Origin: Lantana camara
Lineage: Eukaryota; Streptophyta; Magnoliopsida; Lamiales; Verbenaceae
Reading direction: 5' to 3'
Assembly: GCA_037501455.1 (NCBI GenBank)
Contig: CM074864.1
Location: 23,368,001 to 23,432,000 of the forward strand
DNA: 64,000 bases
Shown in pieces: positions 1 to 10,104 of this stretch. The notes under the pieces were generated by a model. The model had not been told where the DNA came from and did no database searches. It saw nothing but the letters and a program-made list of their open reading frames with translations. The translations under genes and the position numbers were made by a program. Each line of letters begins with the position of its first letter. Position 1 is the stretch's first letter.

Positions 1-402
1 GTGTAAATTAAATATATGTTAAATATCAAAATAATATTTTTTATTTTAATTTTAAAGATTTAATCAAATAAATAATCAATTAATTGATATTTTAATATAT
101 ATTTTAAATACGTCAAAATTCAAATTTGATAATGATATAATATCTTATCAAATAAAGGAAAAGTAAAAAGTAATATTTTTATAATCAAATCATATCTTGT
201 AATTACGGAAAGATATTACAGAATTAACGAAGGACAAATTAAAATGAAGTCTTCCCTTGTTAATTTTGACAAGAATTGTCCCTCCTATATCTGTAAATAC
301 AGGTATCCTTCACTAGCCAAAAACAACTCAAAAATACAAAGGAGCAAACAACAAAATAAGGAGAAAGAAGTTCGGAGGCCTCTAGTGTGGCGCTCTTCAG
401 CA
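1..402. other. AT-rich flank left of the hAT element
   Basis: This is the original host side of the hAT insertion. The first 240 bases are very AT-rich. The following 160 bases are more balanced, contain short open frames on both strands and join in sequence, across the hAT, to the DNA from 22929 onward. I recognise no gene or protein family in it. A promoter or untranslated leader of a host gene is possible but not supported. Confidence 0.5.
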
Positions 403-410
403 TCTTCGAC
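403..410. repeat. hAT target-site duplication, left copy
   Basis: TCTTCGAC directly abuts the left terminal repeat of the hAT element and is repeated exactly at 22921-22928. Eight bases is the duplication size made by hAT transposases. Confidence 0.9.
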
Positions 411-545
411 TAGGGGCGGGCGTCGGGTCAGGTGTTCGGGTTTCGGGTTAATCAGGTCGGGTAACCAAATTTTCGGGTGGCATATTTTCCTACCCGAAAT
501 TATCGGGTACTCGATCGGGTCGGGTTTGGGTATCTGGTTGCTTTC
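411..545. repeat. hAT left end with TCGGGT subterminal repeats
   Basis: After the terminal repeat there are at least eight copies of TCGGGT, CGGGTT or their complements in 130 bases. Clustered short subterminal motifs are the usual transposase-binding array of hAT elements; the binding role is inferred from that general property. Confidence 0.75.
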
Positions 546-967
546 TCTTTTTTTTTTCCCCTGTTTCCCCCTGCTTTCCAATAACAATCTGTATTTCCCC
601 TGTTTTTTCCATAACAATCTGTAATGTGCATTTTTATAACCAAATAATCTATGCATGTTCAAAACATATTCCCAATCACAAAACACTTACACAATAACAC
701 TGATACATCAAACCAAACATGCATGAACATTCAATTTAAATACACATTTGACCTTGGCATGAATTACAATATGCGTGCAGCATGAATCAAAGGACACTGG
801 AAGTCTAGAACTGATAAATAAAACCAACAACAAACTACAAGTCAACAAAAACTTTTTTCAAACTTGTACTTCTTCAAACTTCTTCAAACTCCTTCAAATA
901 TCAACTATGGTATTCCCAATCTCCATACTCGCCAATTCTACATAAAAACAAAGAGAGTATATCTCAG

Positions 968-1527
968 TTATAAATTAAATAGAAATAAGCTAATTATATT
1001 ATACATTATTTTACCTTGCTTAATCGATTCAACTTCACACAAGTCTTCTTCCACATTCAAAGGTATAGAATCCGACCGAAGCCAATCTTGAGCGCAAAGA
1101 AGAGCTTGAACAATTCTAGGAGATAAAGAGCTCCTAAAAGCATCAAGAACACGTCCACCGGTGCTAAATGTCGCCTCAGAAGCTACCGTGGAGACCGGAA
1201 CCACCATTATGTCGTGAGCTAATTTCGATAGAATAGGAAATCTCGATGCATTTACTTTCCACCATTTTAAGATATAAAAATCTTCATCATCATCCTCTTG
1301 TTCCTCGCTCAAGTACTTATCCAACTCTGATTTCACATGATCACTATTATTTCCCTTCTTTTTTTTTTCTTAAACTTTTCTTTCAAATAAGCTCTAGAAT
1401 CGCATGAGCCTAAAAAATCTAATGAACTTGAAGAACTTGATTGTCTTGGACTGCTGGGAAATCCATATTTCAATTTATATAAACTAAAAAGATCTTGCAT
1501 GCCACGGCCGGGGGGGGGGGGGAGCAT
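968..1527 (-). pseudogene. hAT transposase C-terminal fragment (dimerisation domain)
   Basis: The minus strand encodes the end of a RICESLEEPER-like transposase. A first piece (1527-1333) has the serine-rich linker usual before the dimerisation domain. A second piece (1336-968), in a different frame, has KSELDKYLSEEQ, a tryptophan pair, FPILSKLAHDIMVVP and ASEATFSTGGRVLDAFRSSL, the core hATC dimerisation motif with its conserved SEATFS...GR. The two pieces are shifted in frame at about 1333-1336. The catalytic middle of roughly 400 residues is absent; upstream sequence stops at a G-run near 1510 that looks like the end of another element. The matching N-terminal part lies at 21690-22233. Confidence 0.85.
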
Positions 1528-1712
1528 GGGGTGGCCCCCAACCCCCCTAAAATTTTAAAAAAATTTATTATTATATGTAAATTTTAAAGTTTTTATTATT
1601 TCGCCCCCCCATAATTTATAAATTTCCCCTCCCCTCTCTTTCCTAAAATTACAACTTACCAATCATAATTTTTAGATTAACTTGAGTTGAATATAAGTTA
1701 CTTTAATTCCGA
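1504..1712. other. G-run and AT-rich segment, probable end of another DNA element
   Basis: The hAT coding sequence stops here at a run of 13 G followed by GGGGTGGCCCCC and then AT-rich DNA. A G-rich edge leading into alternating C-runs and AAATTTT tracts resembles ends of non-autonomous plant DNA transposons, but I see no second end and no target duplication, so the identity is open. No gene is visible. Confidence 0.35.
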
Positions 1713-2450
1713 TCCCTTTTTCTTAATCCCAATAAATTTTTTACTTCGTTTCTAAATAAAAGTCTTCGATCTTCTTTTCTCCTTTCACATATTAAAAAAA
1801 ATCTCAAATCAATCTTTTTTTTTCTCTCTCTTTACTGTCTTCTTCCTCTTTCATTTTTCTATTTTTCTCTTTTTGTTCTCCTCAACTTAAAATTCATATT
1901 TTTATAATTTTCAAAATCTACCTTGTTGGGAAAAAGAATCTAATTGTAGTCCCAAGTTATCCAATAAAACCAAAAGGTAATATTAACTTATATTTAATTT
2001 TAGTTTTTTTAATAGTTTTATTATGAATAAATTATTTAGATAAAATTTATAATTAATTTGTCAATTATAAATTAGTTCAATCCCTTTTTCTTAATCCCAA
2101 TAAATTTTTTACTTCGTTTCTAAATAAAAGTCTTCGATCTTCTTTTATCCTTTCACATATTAAAAAAAATCTCAAATCAATCTTTTTTTTTTTCTCTCTC
2201 TTTACTGTCTTCTTCCTCTTTCATTTTTCTATTTTTCTCTTTTTGTTCTCCTCAACTTAAAATTCATATTTTTCTAATTTTCAAAATCTACCTTGTTGGG
2301 AAAAAGAATCTAATCGTAGTCCCAAGTTATCCAATAAAACCAAAAGGTAATATTAACTTATATTTAATTTTAGTTTTTTTTAATAGTTTTATTATGAATA
2401 AATTATTTAGATAAAATTTATAATTAATTTGTCAATTATAAATTAGTTTA
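1713..2450. repeat. Tandem duplication, two copies of a 368-bp unit
   Basis: Copy one (1713-2080) and copy two (2081-2450) begin TCCCTTTTTCTTAATCCC and agree at all but a handful of positions by eye, so the duplication is recent. The unit is AT-rich, holds a pyrimidine-rich stretch (TTTCTCTCTCTTTACTG) and has no open frame. The second copy runs into the left flank of Tat element A. Confidence 0.9.
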
Positions 2451-2479
2451 ATATTATCTCTATGAGAATAGGTTAAAGA

Positions 2480-3244
2480 TGATGGGTAGGAACTCTGAGG
2501 TGTCAAACTCCGATCACTTTCAATTTGTTTGATGAGGGAAAACCGAAATAAACTCGCCGGAGAAATTTAGGTTCTACCTGCTAGGACAAACACCAAGAAA
2601 AGAAAGGTCAGAAGGCCAAGCTGGGGGAACTGGGGGTGATACCCAGTTTGGCTCGCCGACGCTCAAGTCAGATGATGATCTGAAAGAGGTGAATCAATGT
2701 AAGGGTTTTAGTAATGGAAGATTGCTTACAGTGGTGAAGACGAAGATGCATATTTATAGTTGAGGGTCGGGGATCCTTTGGTAATTTGCCCCTTGTGGTC
2801 CTACCCTAATGTTGCCTTAGCACGTGGCATAATGAGGAGAAACCTAGGAGGAATCTCCTGTAAAAAGCTGCTGAAGTGGTGGTGCAGGCAATAGTGGTAG
2901 GTGCGTGGGCGTGTACGGGGTCTCAGAGAGCCGTTTGGGGGTTCGTAACGAGGGCCAGGAGCACGCTCGTGTCAACCTAGTACTTGATGGGCTTGCGGAT
3001 CCGCTTGGGGATTAGCGCCAAGGCTTCATGATGAGGGGAGCTTGGCCCCTTTAGTCTGTTTGTATATGGAAGGTTACCCGAGGGTGGGATCGCTTCGAGG
3101 GTGATTTCCCTGGCGAAGCTGGGGTTGTTTGGCCACACCATGGACGCTCGTGGGGAAGTCTATTTGGAGACCGTGGAATCCACTTGTCTCCCATTGGTTA
3201 CGCCACGTGTCAAAACGTGGGCCAAGAGTATTTCGACCCTATCA
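2480..3244 (-). repeat. Tat A 3' LTR
   Basis: This 765-bp repeat matches 20303-21058 throughout with a few percent differences and small indels. It is the 3' LTR because a polypurine tract lies beside it on the interior side (3245-3260). On the minus strand it contains ACTATAAATATG (about 2750-2761), a likely TATA box, matching ACTATAAAATGC in the other LTR. Confidence 0.92.
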
Positions 3245-3260
3245 TTTTGCCCCCCAATTC
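3245..3260 (-). promoter_or_regulatory. Polypurine tract of Tat A
   Basis: The minus strand reads GAATTGGGGGGCAAAA immediately before the LTR start TGATAGGG. A purine-rich run abutting the 3' LTR is the plus-strand primer site of LTR retrotransposons, and it fixes the orientation of the element. Confidence 0.85.
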
Positions 3261-3563
3261 TGCAGTCCTTAGTAATAAGGGCTGTAGAATTTTAAACTTC
3301 TAAATGCTTCGAGGGAGATGCTAGTGTTAAGGGTTTCGCGTGTTGTGAAATCTTCTTCTGACAAGTAATTAAATGGAAGTCGTTTCGAATGACCGCTAGT
3401 GGGGCCCAGCATTAAACGTTCATGTGCGAGTGGGGGCGATTCTCAAGGAAACGGTGCGTGAATCTCGGGGAGTGGGCGACGTTTTACCAAAGTGGGCGGT
3501 TTCCAAGGTGGGAAATGATTGCTTTTCGAAATCACAACCCAAAAACCCATGCCAATCTTTCCC

Positions 3564-3572
3564 TATAAATAG
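3564..3572 (+). promoter_or_regulatory. TATA box for the antisense ORF of Tat A
   Basis: TATAAATAG occurs in the plus strand about 320 bp inside the LTR and about 270 bp before the first ATG of the antisense ORF, followed by a pyrimidine-rich stretch typical of a plant transcription start (CATCTCCTCCATCTTC). The arrangement suggests the antisense gene has its own promoter. An equivalent box sits 289 bp inside the LTR of Tat B. Confidence 0.6.
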
Positions 3573-3831
3573 GGGATTCTACATCTCCTCCATCTTCTTT
3601 ACGCAAACAGGACTTTCAGAGCAGAAACTTTCAGAGCAAACCCCCAAGTTCTTCATCAATCTTCATTATTTTCCTGAAATTTCTAGGTAATCCTTTGATA
3701 CTTCTGAGTTCTGACTTACTAACCCTTAGGTTGATAGGTTTAATCTTCCCAAGACTTTCACAATACCTTTATTAGCCTCCAAAATCTCTATATCTTCCAA
3801 AGCTTTCATATCTCCCTAATCCTTCGAAAGT

Positions 3832-6800
3832 TATGTCGGGAAACCATGTTAAAGAATTTGCCCGTGAAGTGGAGGAGATGGCAACCCAAAGTTGATCCCA
3901 TCCTGATTCTCCCAGGGATGAGGATTTGGATGCGGCTGTTTCCGCTATGGGGGAGAGAGATCCCGGAGGTGTTGAACACCTCTTTGAAGATATGGGTATG
4001 GTGATTGAGGCAGAGAGACAGGGAGGGATTCTACCGGTGACGGAGAGGGCTATTCATCCTCATCGTTACACTGTGACGGTGGCAGTTTTCGTCCCCAATC
4101 AAGAGGGAAACGAGGCGGCTGGGCCCTCAAAGTTCATCCCATCCTGATTCTCCCAGGGATGACGATTTGGATGCGGCTGTTTCCGCTATGGGGGAGAGAG
4201 ATCCCCGGAGGTGTTGAACACCTTTTTGAAGAAATGGATATGGTGATTGAGGCAGACAGACAGGGAGGGATTCTGCCGGTGACGGAGAGGGCTACTCATC
4301 CTCACCGTTACACTGTGACGGTGGCGGTTTCTGCCCCCAGTCAAGGAAACGAGACGGCTGGGCCCTCGGAGGAGCCTTATGCCAAGCGTAAAAAGAGATC
4401 CAAAAAATCCAAAAAGAAGGGATCAACCGAGGGGGAAGGCTTGGGCATGCAAGTGAAATTGTTACTATGATGGCCCCAGTATACTGGGATAAGCGATTTC
4501 GTTGGAGGATCCCCGCCCCGTACGAGCATGTTAACAACCCTCCTCCTGGGGAGATGACAGTTTTTATGGATTCAGTGACTTTCGGGGGCCTGAGATTCCC
4601 TATTCCCGTACTTGTAGCCAATATCCTCAACAATCTCAATTCGAGCCCTTCCCAAATTGTACCAACGGTCTTGCCCTCATACATACCTTTGTAATCCTCA
4701 TGGCATGTACTAGACATGAACCATCAATCCATAACTTCAACGCCTTATTCCAGGTGGCTCATTTGCCACGTTCTTCTCCGAGGGCTGGTTTTTATTACAT
4801 CCAGGCGAAATCTGGCCTAAAATTGATCAACTCTCCCTCGTCCACTTATGGTGTAGAATGGAAGGAGAAAATCTTTTTTGTTAGGGCTCCGGAGGATGAT
4901 GATTTTGGGGTCCCTCGAGAGTGGGTTTTGCATGGAGAAGGGCCCATTGTTAGGCACCGTATGACCTCCTCCCTTCCTGAAAATTGGCCCCAAGATTTGG
5001 CCGCCGCAATGAGGGATGAGCGTTGGCAGATACAAGCCAAGGATTTATTAGATGACGCTGTGGTCATGTTCCTTTGTGGGCTTACAAATGATCCTGAGTT
5101 TCTCAGAAACCCTCCCGCCCTAGATCTGGAGAGAGATGGTTAGCCTCTAGGGAACTAACTTTAGATAGGGTTGCTAACTGTGTATTGGTATTCTTCTGTT
5201 TTTATAAGGTAAAATTAACCCTTGTCATCTTTATTTTCAGGCGCAAAAATGAGGCTGGTGGCCAACTTCGTTAACGCTTGCCAACAGCAACGCAGCCCTC
5301 AGCAACAACAACAGTAACAACCCCAACAACAACAACAACCACCCAGAGGCCGGGGAACTGGCCGAGGGGACGCTCGAGGAGGTCATCCAGGCCGAGGGGA
5401 AAACCGTGAGGTCAGTGCTGACAGGTGGGTTGTTACTAGGCCCGCAGATACGACAAACACGAGGGGCGCTACCCCGCAAGTTGGTGACCAAAACGTGGTT
5501 ATCAGAGATTCCTCCCAAGTTTCTAGGAAAAAGAAAATGATGCCCGACAGTATCCCCATACTGGGTAAGGGCAAGCAGGTTGCCGAGGGCACCCGTGTGG
5601 AGATGGGGACACCTCTTCTTCTGAGGAGGAACACTTGTGGAATTTCGAACGAATGGGAGATAGGTACTTCGACCGCGCTCCCGAAGAGGGCCCTACTTTG
5701 TTGAGCGAGCGCACCCCTTCCCGTATCATTACTCAGGGACTCTATGAGAGGGTCCAATTTATAGGGGATCACCGAGCTCTCTTCCTGCAAAGCTCTGAAA
5801 AGCTGGCTGAAGATCCCATCCACGCCGTTATTTTCGTAAGTCCTCTCTATTCGGTTAACTTCTTTCACATCTCTTTTTATCCATAAATGCTAAGTATAGA
5901 AACTTTTCTTTCACTCTGGAAATGCAGCAAGTGCTTCCGAGGGCCAAGAACCTTCAAATGCGAGCGACCGTGTATTCAGAGTGCAAAGCCAAATACAAAA
6001 AGATGGCGCGCGCTAATGCTCCCGCCCAGATCCAAGAGGAATTGGATGTTGAGAAGGCCAAGTTCCTCTCTCTCCAAACCGAGCACGCCAAGGTGCAGGA
6101 GGAGTTGAAGAAAATAAAGAAGGATTTCAAAAAATCGGACGACGCTCGGAAGAAGTTGCGCTTGGAATATAATAAGCTTTTCGACAACCATAATAAGCTA
6201 ATGGATGACCGGAATGGGTGGGTCACCAAGTCCAACGCAGCTGAGAAGAAGTACACAAACATAGTCGTGCAAATCCCCGAGCGCATCGAGAAGGCAAATA
6301 AGGAGGCGCTTATCAAGTTCTGTCACTCCAAAGCTTTTGGCTTTACGGCCTCGCTTCACTACTATGATGATGCTCAAAATGCCTTTAACTTGGCTGTCGA
6401 GCAAATGATTCATTTGGGCCTATCAGCGGCTTCTTCACGAGGGCGCCCTGGCATGGGGCTAAGGTTTGACGAGCGTTGCGCTGAACCCGATGACAGAGAG
6501 GAGGATCCGGAGGCTAACTTTGCTGAGCCAGAGTATGGCTACTTAGTAGAGATCCTTCAGGATGAGTACATGGCCGCTCACCCGTCGGAGGAAGCATCTC
6601 GAGTGGATGCTCAGAGTGAGGGTGCTAATGATGCCGTACCTGCCCTCGAGGGCCCTCAAGAAAACGTGCCTCAAGCGCCAACGGTTGAGGACACTCCAGT
6701 TTCGGCAAGTGAGAATGTTCCCGCTTCAGCGGTCGAGACAATTAAGCTATCAGGCCTACCACCCCCCAATGCTCAAGATGCAAACATGTCTATCCCTCAA

Positions 6801-6880
6801 GCACAAGGACCGGATACTCCCACTCAAAACGCGTCTGTCCCTCAAGCGCAAGGACCGGATGCTCCAGTTCAAAACGTATT
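3832..6880 (+). pseudogene. Antisense extra ORF of Tat A (Transposase_28-like, coiled coil)
   Basis: Exons run antisense to pol. From the ATG at 3832 a short leader is broken by a stop and a 241-bp tandem duplication. A lysine-rich stretch (KRKKRSKKSKKK) follows, then a domain with GEMTVFMDSVTFGGLRFPIP (about 4549-4608) and, after a frameshift near 4690, WKEKIFFVRAPEDD, which resembles the Pfam family Transposase_28 (putative gypsy-type transposase). Likely GT-AG introns are 5139-5240 and 5836-5927. Exon two encodes a poly-glutamine and RGRG-rich segment with one stop. Exon three (5928 onward) encodes a long charged coiled coil (about residues 30-110) and a repetitive acidic tail with QAQGPD repeats. 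The Athila insertion at 6881 cuts the tail; the last residues resume at 13141-13196. Molecular function is unknown. Related ORFs are known in the same position of other Tat elements. Confidence 0.75.
3893..4374 (+). repeat. 241-bp tandem duplication in the antisense ORF
   Basis: TCCTGATTCTCCCAGGGATG starts at 3901 and again at 4142. The two copies differ at scattered positions, including one extra C in copy two (GATCCCCGG for GATCCCGG). Since 241 is not a multiple of three the duplication shifts the frame and is one of the lesions in this gene. Confidence 0.9.
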
Positions 6881-7361
6881 CAATTAATTAGGATTTGATT
6901 AATTGATTTGCTAGGAAGATAGACATATACTTGCTAGCCTTGTATTGACGTAAGAGCGGGTCTTGGATGTATATTTAGTTGGTGGATTATCATAGACATA
7001 TAGGAATCGTTAGCTAAATATAGGTTTATATGACTTCGACAGAAGCTTATAGATAATATTGTTCTCTAGTCTTTCAAAACCCAACACGAGGATTGAATAC
7101 GATAAATGAGAGTTAAAAGCGAGTTTAGTGAAGTTGTGATCCAATTAGCTCAAAATTGTTGGTACTTTGTTGTTATTGTATTGTTAATTTAGCATTCGCT
7201 ATTACTACTCGTTTAATTGTTTGGTTAGAATTCAATTAGAGAAAATTATGTTGGTATTTAGCATTATAATTTAATAGTCTCTGTGGATACGACGCTTGCT
7301 TGCCTAATCTACAACTGTCACACGTGCACTTGCGTGTTATTGTCTATTATTTTAGCGAACA
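6881..7361 (+). repeat. Athila 5' LTR, 3' part only
   Basis: The segment starts inside the LTR at ATTCAATTAATTAGG and runs to about GCGAACA, just before the primer-binding site. The LTR start expected from the right-hand copy (TGATAAGTCCGG) is missing. The first 42 bases recur in inverted orientation at about 12253-12286. Confidence 0.7.
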
Positions 7362-7367
7362 AGTTTT

Positions 7368-7385
7368 TGGCGTCGTTGCTGGGGA
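7368..7385 (+). promoter_or_regulatory. Primer-binding site, tRNA-Asp type
   Basis: TGGCGTCGTTGCTGGGGA matches the complement of the tRNA-Asp 3' end, TGGCGCCGTTGCCGGGGA, except for two C-to-T changes, as expected after cytosine deamination. This primer is typical of Athila elements. Confidence 0.85.
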
Positions 7386-7481
7386 CTATTTTAAATTATA
7401 TTTGTGCTAAAATTAACGCTATTTTATCTAGTTGTAGATCTAACTTTTGTTTTTGGTTGTTTGTTGTAGGTTAATTGGTAT

Positions 7482-8658
7482 TTGTGCACGATAAGAAAAT
7501 GTGAAGACAAGCTAGTACCAATTGATCCTGAAATTGAAAGGACCTTCCATGTTCGTCGTGAAGTAGCACCCATTAATAGATTGGTTGAAAGAATGGATGA
7601 TAATCAGAACCTACCACTTAATGTTCATGGGGATGGACATGGTGAAGAGCAGGAATATCGTTCCATCCAAGATTATGCTATGCCGGTTTTGGATGAGCTA
7701 CATTCAAGTATTCGGAGGCCGAGAGTACAAGCTAATAACTTTGAGCTTAAACCATCAATGATTCTAATGTTGCAATCAATGGGACAATTTTTCGGATCAC
7801 CAACATAGGACCCGACCTTGAATATCTCAAACTTCCTAGAGATATGTGATACGTTTAAGCAAGCTGGAGTAACAAGTGATGCTATTCGGTTGAGGTTGTT
7901 CCCATTTTCTCTACGAGATCGAGTAAAGTTGTGGCTTAACTCTTTGCCGGCGCAGTCAATTACAGCATGGTAAGAGCTTGCTCAAAAGTTCCTATCTCGG
8001 TATTTTCCTCCTGCAAAGTCCGCTGAGCTAAGGAATAACATTTTTACATTCAAGAAAGGAGATGGTGAATCAGTGTGTGATGCTTGTGAACGATTTAAAG
8101 AGTTGCTGAGAAGGTGTCCACACCACGGTCTTCCACAATGGGTGGAATTGCAGACATTCTACAATGGGTTGATTGATCAAACTTGGATGACAATCGATGC
8201 TGCAGCAGGTGGAGCTTTGATGAGAAAGTCGGTTGAGGAAGGATACGAATTACTTGACAAAATGGCTTCCAACAATTGCAAATGTCCCGTCGGGAGAGCA
8301 ATGACTAGGAAGGTAGCTGAGGTACATGAAGTGGATGCAATTACGGCTTTGTCGGCACAAATTATAGCTGTCACAAAAGAAGTCAAGAGCATGGGAGTAT
8401 AATCAGGTTCCAATATTGAGAATGTCCATTTAATTTGTGAGAGTTGTAGTGGAAATCGCCATTCGGGTAATCAATGTCTTTCTAATCCGGAGCCGGCCAA
8501 TTATTTGGGAAATAACAACCGGAGTTTGAATAATCTATATTCGAACACGTACAATCCCGGTTGGCGTAATCATCTCGGTTTCTCATGGAGCAATCAGCAA
8601 GCTTCAACTTCTGCTCCTAGACGGATTTCAACAACAACAAGGATTCCAGAATCAACCA
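7482..8658 (+). pseudogene. Athila gag, broken
   Basis: The frame begins close to the primer site without a clear ATG. It holds DPEIERTFHVRREV near the start and, after a stop at 7806, the capsid-like region with LRLFPFSLRDRVKLWLNSLP and, after another stop near 7971, FKELLRRCPHHGLPQW. A zinc-knuckle-like CESCSGNRHSGNQC (about 8437-8478; C-x2-C-x4-H-x4-C) follows a stop at 8401. Gag would form the virus-like particle. At least three stops make it non-functional. The downstream frame opens at 8659. Confidence 0.82.
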
Positions 8659-10104
8659 ATGATGCAAGCACCGGAGAAAAAGTCATCTTTGGAGGATGTG
8701 TTAGCTCAATTCATGGGAAAGACGGATGCTATTATTCAGAGTCAAGCTGCTTCATTGAGAAATTTGGAAATGCAAGTTGGGCAATTGGCAAGTGCCTTGA
8801 ACAATAGGCCTCTTGGTAGCCTACCAAGTGATACCGAGCCCAACCTGAGAAGAGATGGAAAGGAGCATTGCAATGCCATCACATTGAGGAATGGGAGAGA
8901 TTTAGATGATAAGATTGAGGCAAAGAAGACAAAAACTAACCAAGTTCAAGTGGAGAAAGAAGCCAAAAAGCAAGAAGGAGTTGTGGAAAAGCCTTCAAGG
9001 CGACCTCCACCCCCTTACCCACAAAGACTTCAGAAGTACAAGCAAGATAAGCAATTCTCCAAGATTTTTGATGTTTTGAAGAAAGTTCACATCAATATCC
9101 CATTGGTGGAATCTTTGGAGCAAATGCCCAATTATGCAAAATTCTTAAAGGAAATGTTCTCCAAGAAGAGAAGGTTGCACGAGTTCGAGACCGTTGCACT
9201 CTCCGAAGAGTGTAGTGCCATCTTGCAAAATAAGCTACCCCCAAAGTTGAAGGATCCTGGAAGCTTCAACATTTCGTGCACCATAGGTAACAAATATTTT
9301 GGTAAGGCCCTTTGTGATTTAGGTGCAAGCATAAATTTAATACCTTATTCTATTTTCAAGAAACTTGGTTTAGGGGAAGCTAGGCCTGCTACTGTGACTT
9401 TACAACTTGCTGATAGGTTTATAACTCATCCTAGGGGTATTATTGAAGATGTACTAGTTAAAGTTGACAAGTTTATATTCCCTGCTGATTTCATTGTGTT
9501 AGATTATGAAGAAGATAGAGATATGCCTATTATTCTTGGGAGACCGTTTCTTGCTACAGGTAGAACTCTAATTGATGTGGAGAAAGGAGAATTAACTATG
9601 AGAGTTCAAAACGAGCAGGTAACATTTAAAGTTTTTAAATCTATGAACTTTTCTGATGATTCTGAACAATGTTTTGCAGTAAATGGTGTGGACGATTGTG
9701 TTAATGAGCATGATGCAACAAAATATCCTAATGATCCATTTGAAGCTATCACGTCATCTAACTTAAATAGAGATAATAATGGATTTCGTCTACAAGATCA
9801 TGAGAATGCAAAGCTTTACAAGAAAAAGACGGAATTATGGTATGAGGAAAGAATATTTGAAAGGCAATTTGAGCCAGGCCAACAAGTCCTTCTATTCAAT
9901 TCGAGGTTGAAGCTATTTCCATGTAGGCTCAAGTCTCGTTGGTCCGGGCCGTTCACCGTAAGGAAGGTTCTTTCTCATGGAGCAGTGGAGTTTATCAATA
10001 CAAAGACGAATGAATCATTTATGGTTAATTGGCAGCTATTGAGGCATTATTGGGGTTGTGAAATTGATCGAGAGCACACCTCAATTCCATTGAACAACCC
10101 TTGA
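8659..10104 (+). CDS. Athila gag end, protease and integrase tail fused in frame
   Basis: The 481-codon open frame starts in the gag C-terminus (MQVGQLASALNNRPLG, a conserved Athila region). It continues through a retropepsin-like protease domain with LCDLGASINLIPYSIFKKLG (active-site motif, D-L-G in place of D-T/S-G) and IILGRPFLAT near residues 218-300. Around residue 375 it jumps to HENAKLYKKK and LKSRWSGPFTVRKV, which belong to the integrase C-terminal domain, and ends there. Roughly 1,000 residues of reverse transcriptase, RNase H and integrase core are deleted, yet the frame is kept. I see no stop within it. Whether it is expressed is unknown; it could simply be a young deletion. Confidence 0.8.
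   Translation: MMQAPEKKSSLEDVLAQFMGKTDAIIQSQAASLRNLEMQVGQLASALNNRPLGSLPSDTEPNLRRDGKEHCNAITLRNGRDLDDKIEAKKTKTNQVQVEKEAKKQEGVVEKPSRRPPPPYPQRLQKYKQDKQFSKIFDVLKKVHINIPLVESLEQMPNYAKFLKEMFSKKRRLHEFETVALSEECSAILQNKLPPKLKDPGSFNISCTIGNKYFGKALCDLGASINLIPYSIFKKLGLGEARPATVTLQLADRFITHPRGIIEDVLVKVDKFIFPADFIVLDYEEDRDMPIILGRPFLATGRTLIDVEKGELTMRVQNEQVTFKVFKSMNFSDDSEQCFAVNGVDDCVNEHDATKYPNDPFEAITSSNLNRDNNGFRLQDHENAKLYKKKTELWYEERIFERQFEPGQQVLLFNSRLKLFPCRLKSRWSGPFTVRKVLSHGAVEFINTKTNESFMVNWQLLRHYWGCEIDREHTSIPLNNP

Noticed and set aside
285..686. Open frames on both strands at the left edge
   Set aside because: They cross the hAT border and consist largely of the TCGGGT subterminal array, so they are not a host gene.
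1504..1712. Named end of a second hAT or other DNA element
   Set aside because: The G-run and AAATTTT pattern is suggestive, but without a second end or duplication the assignment would be a guess.
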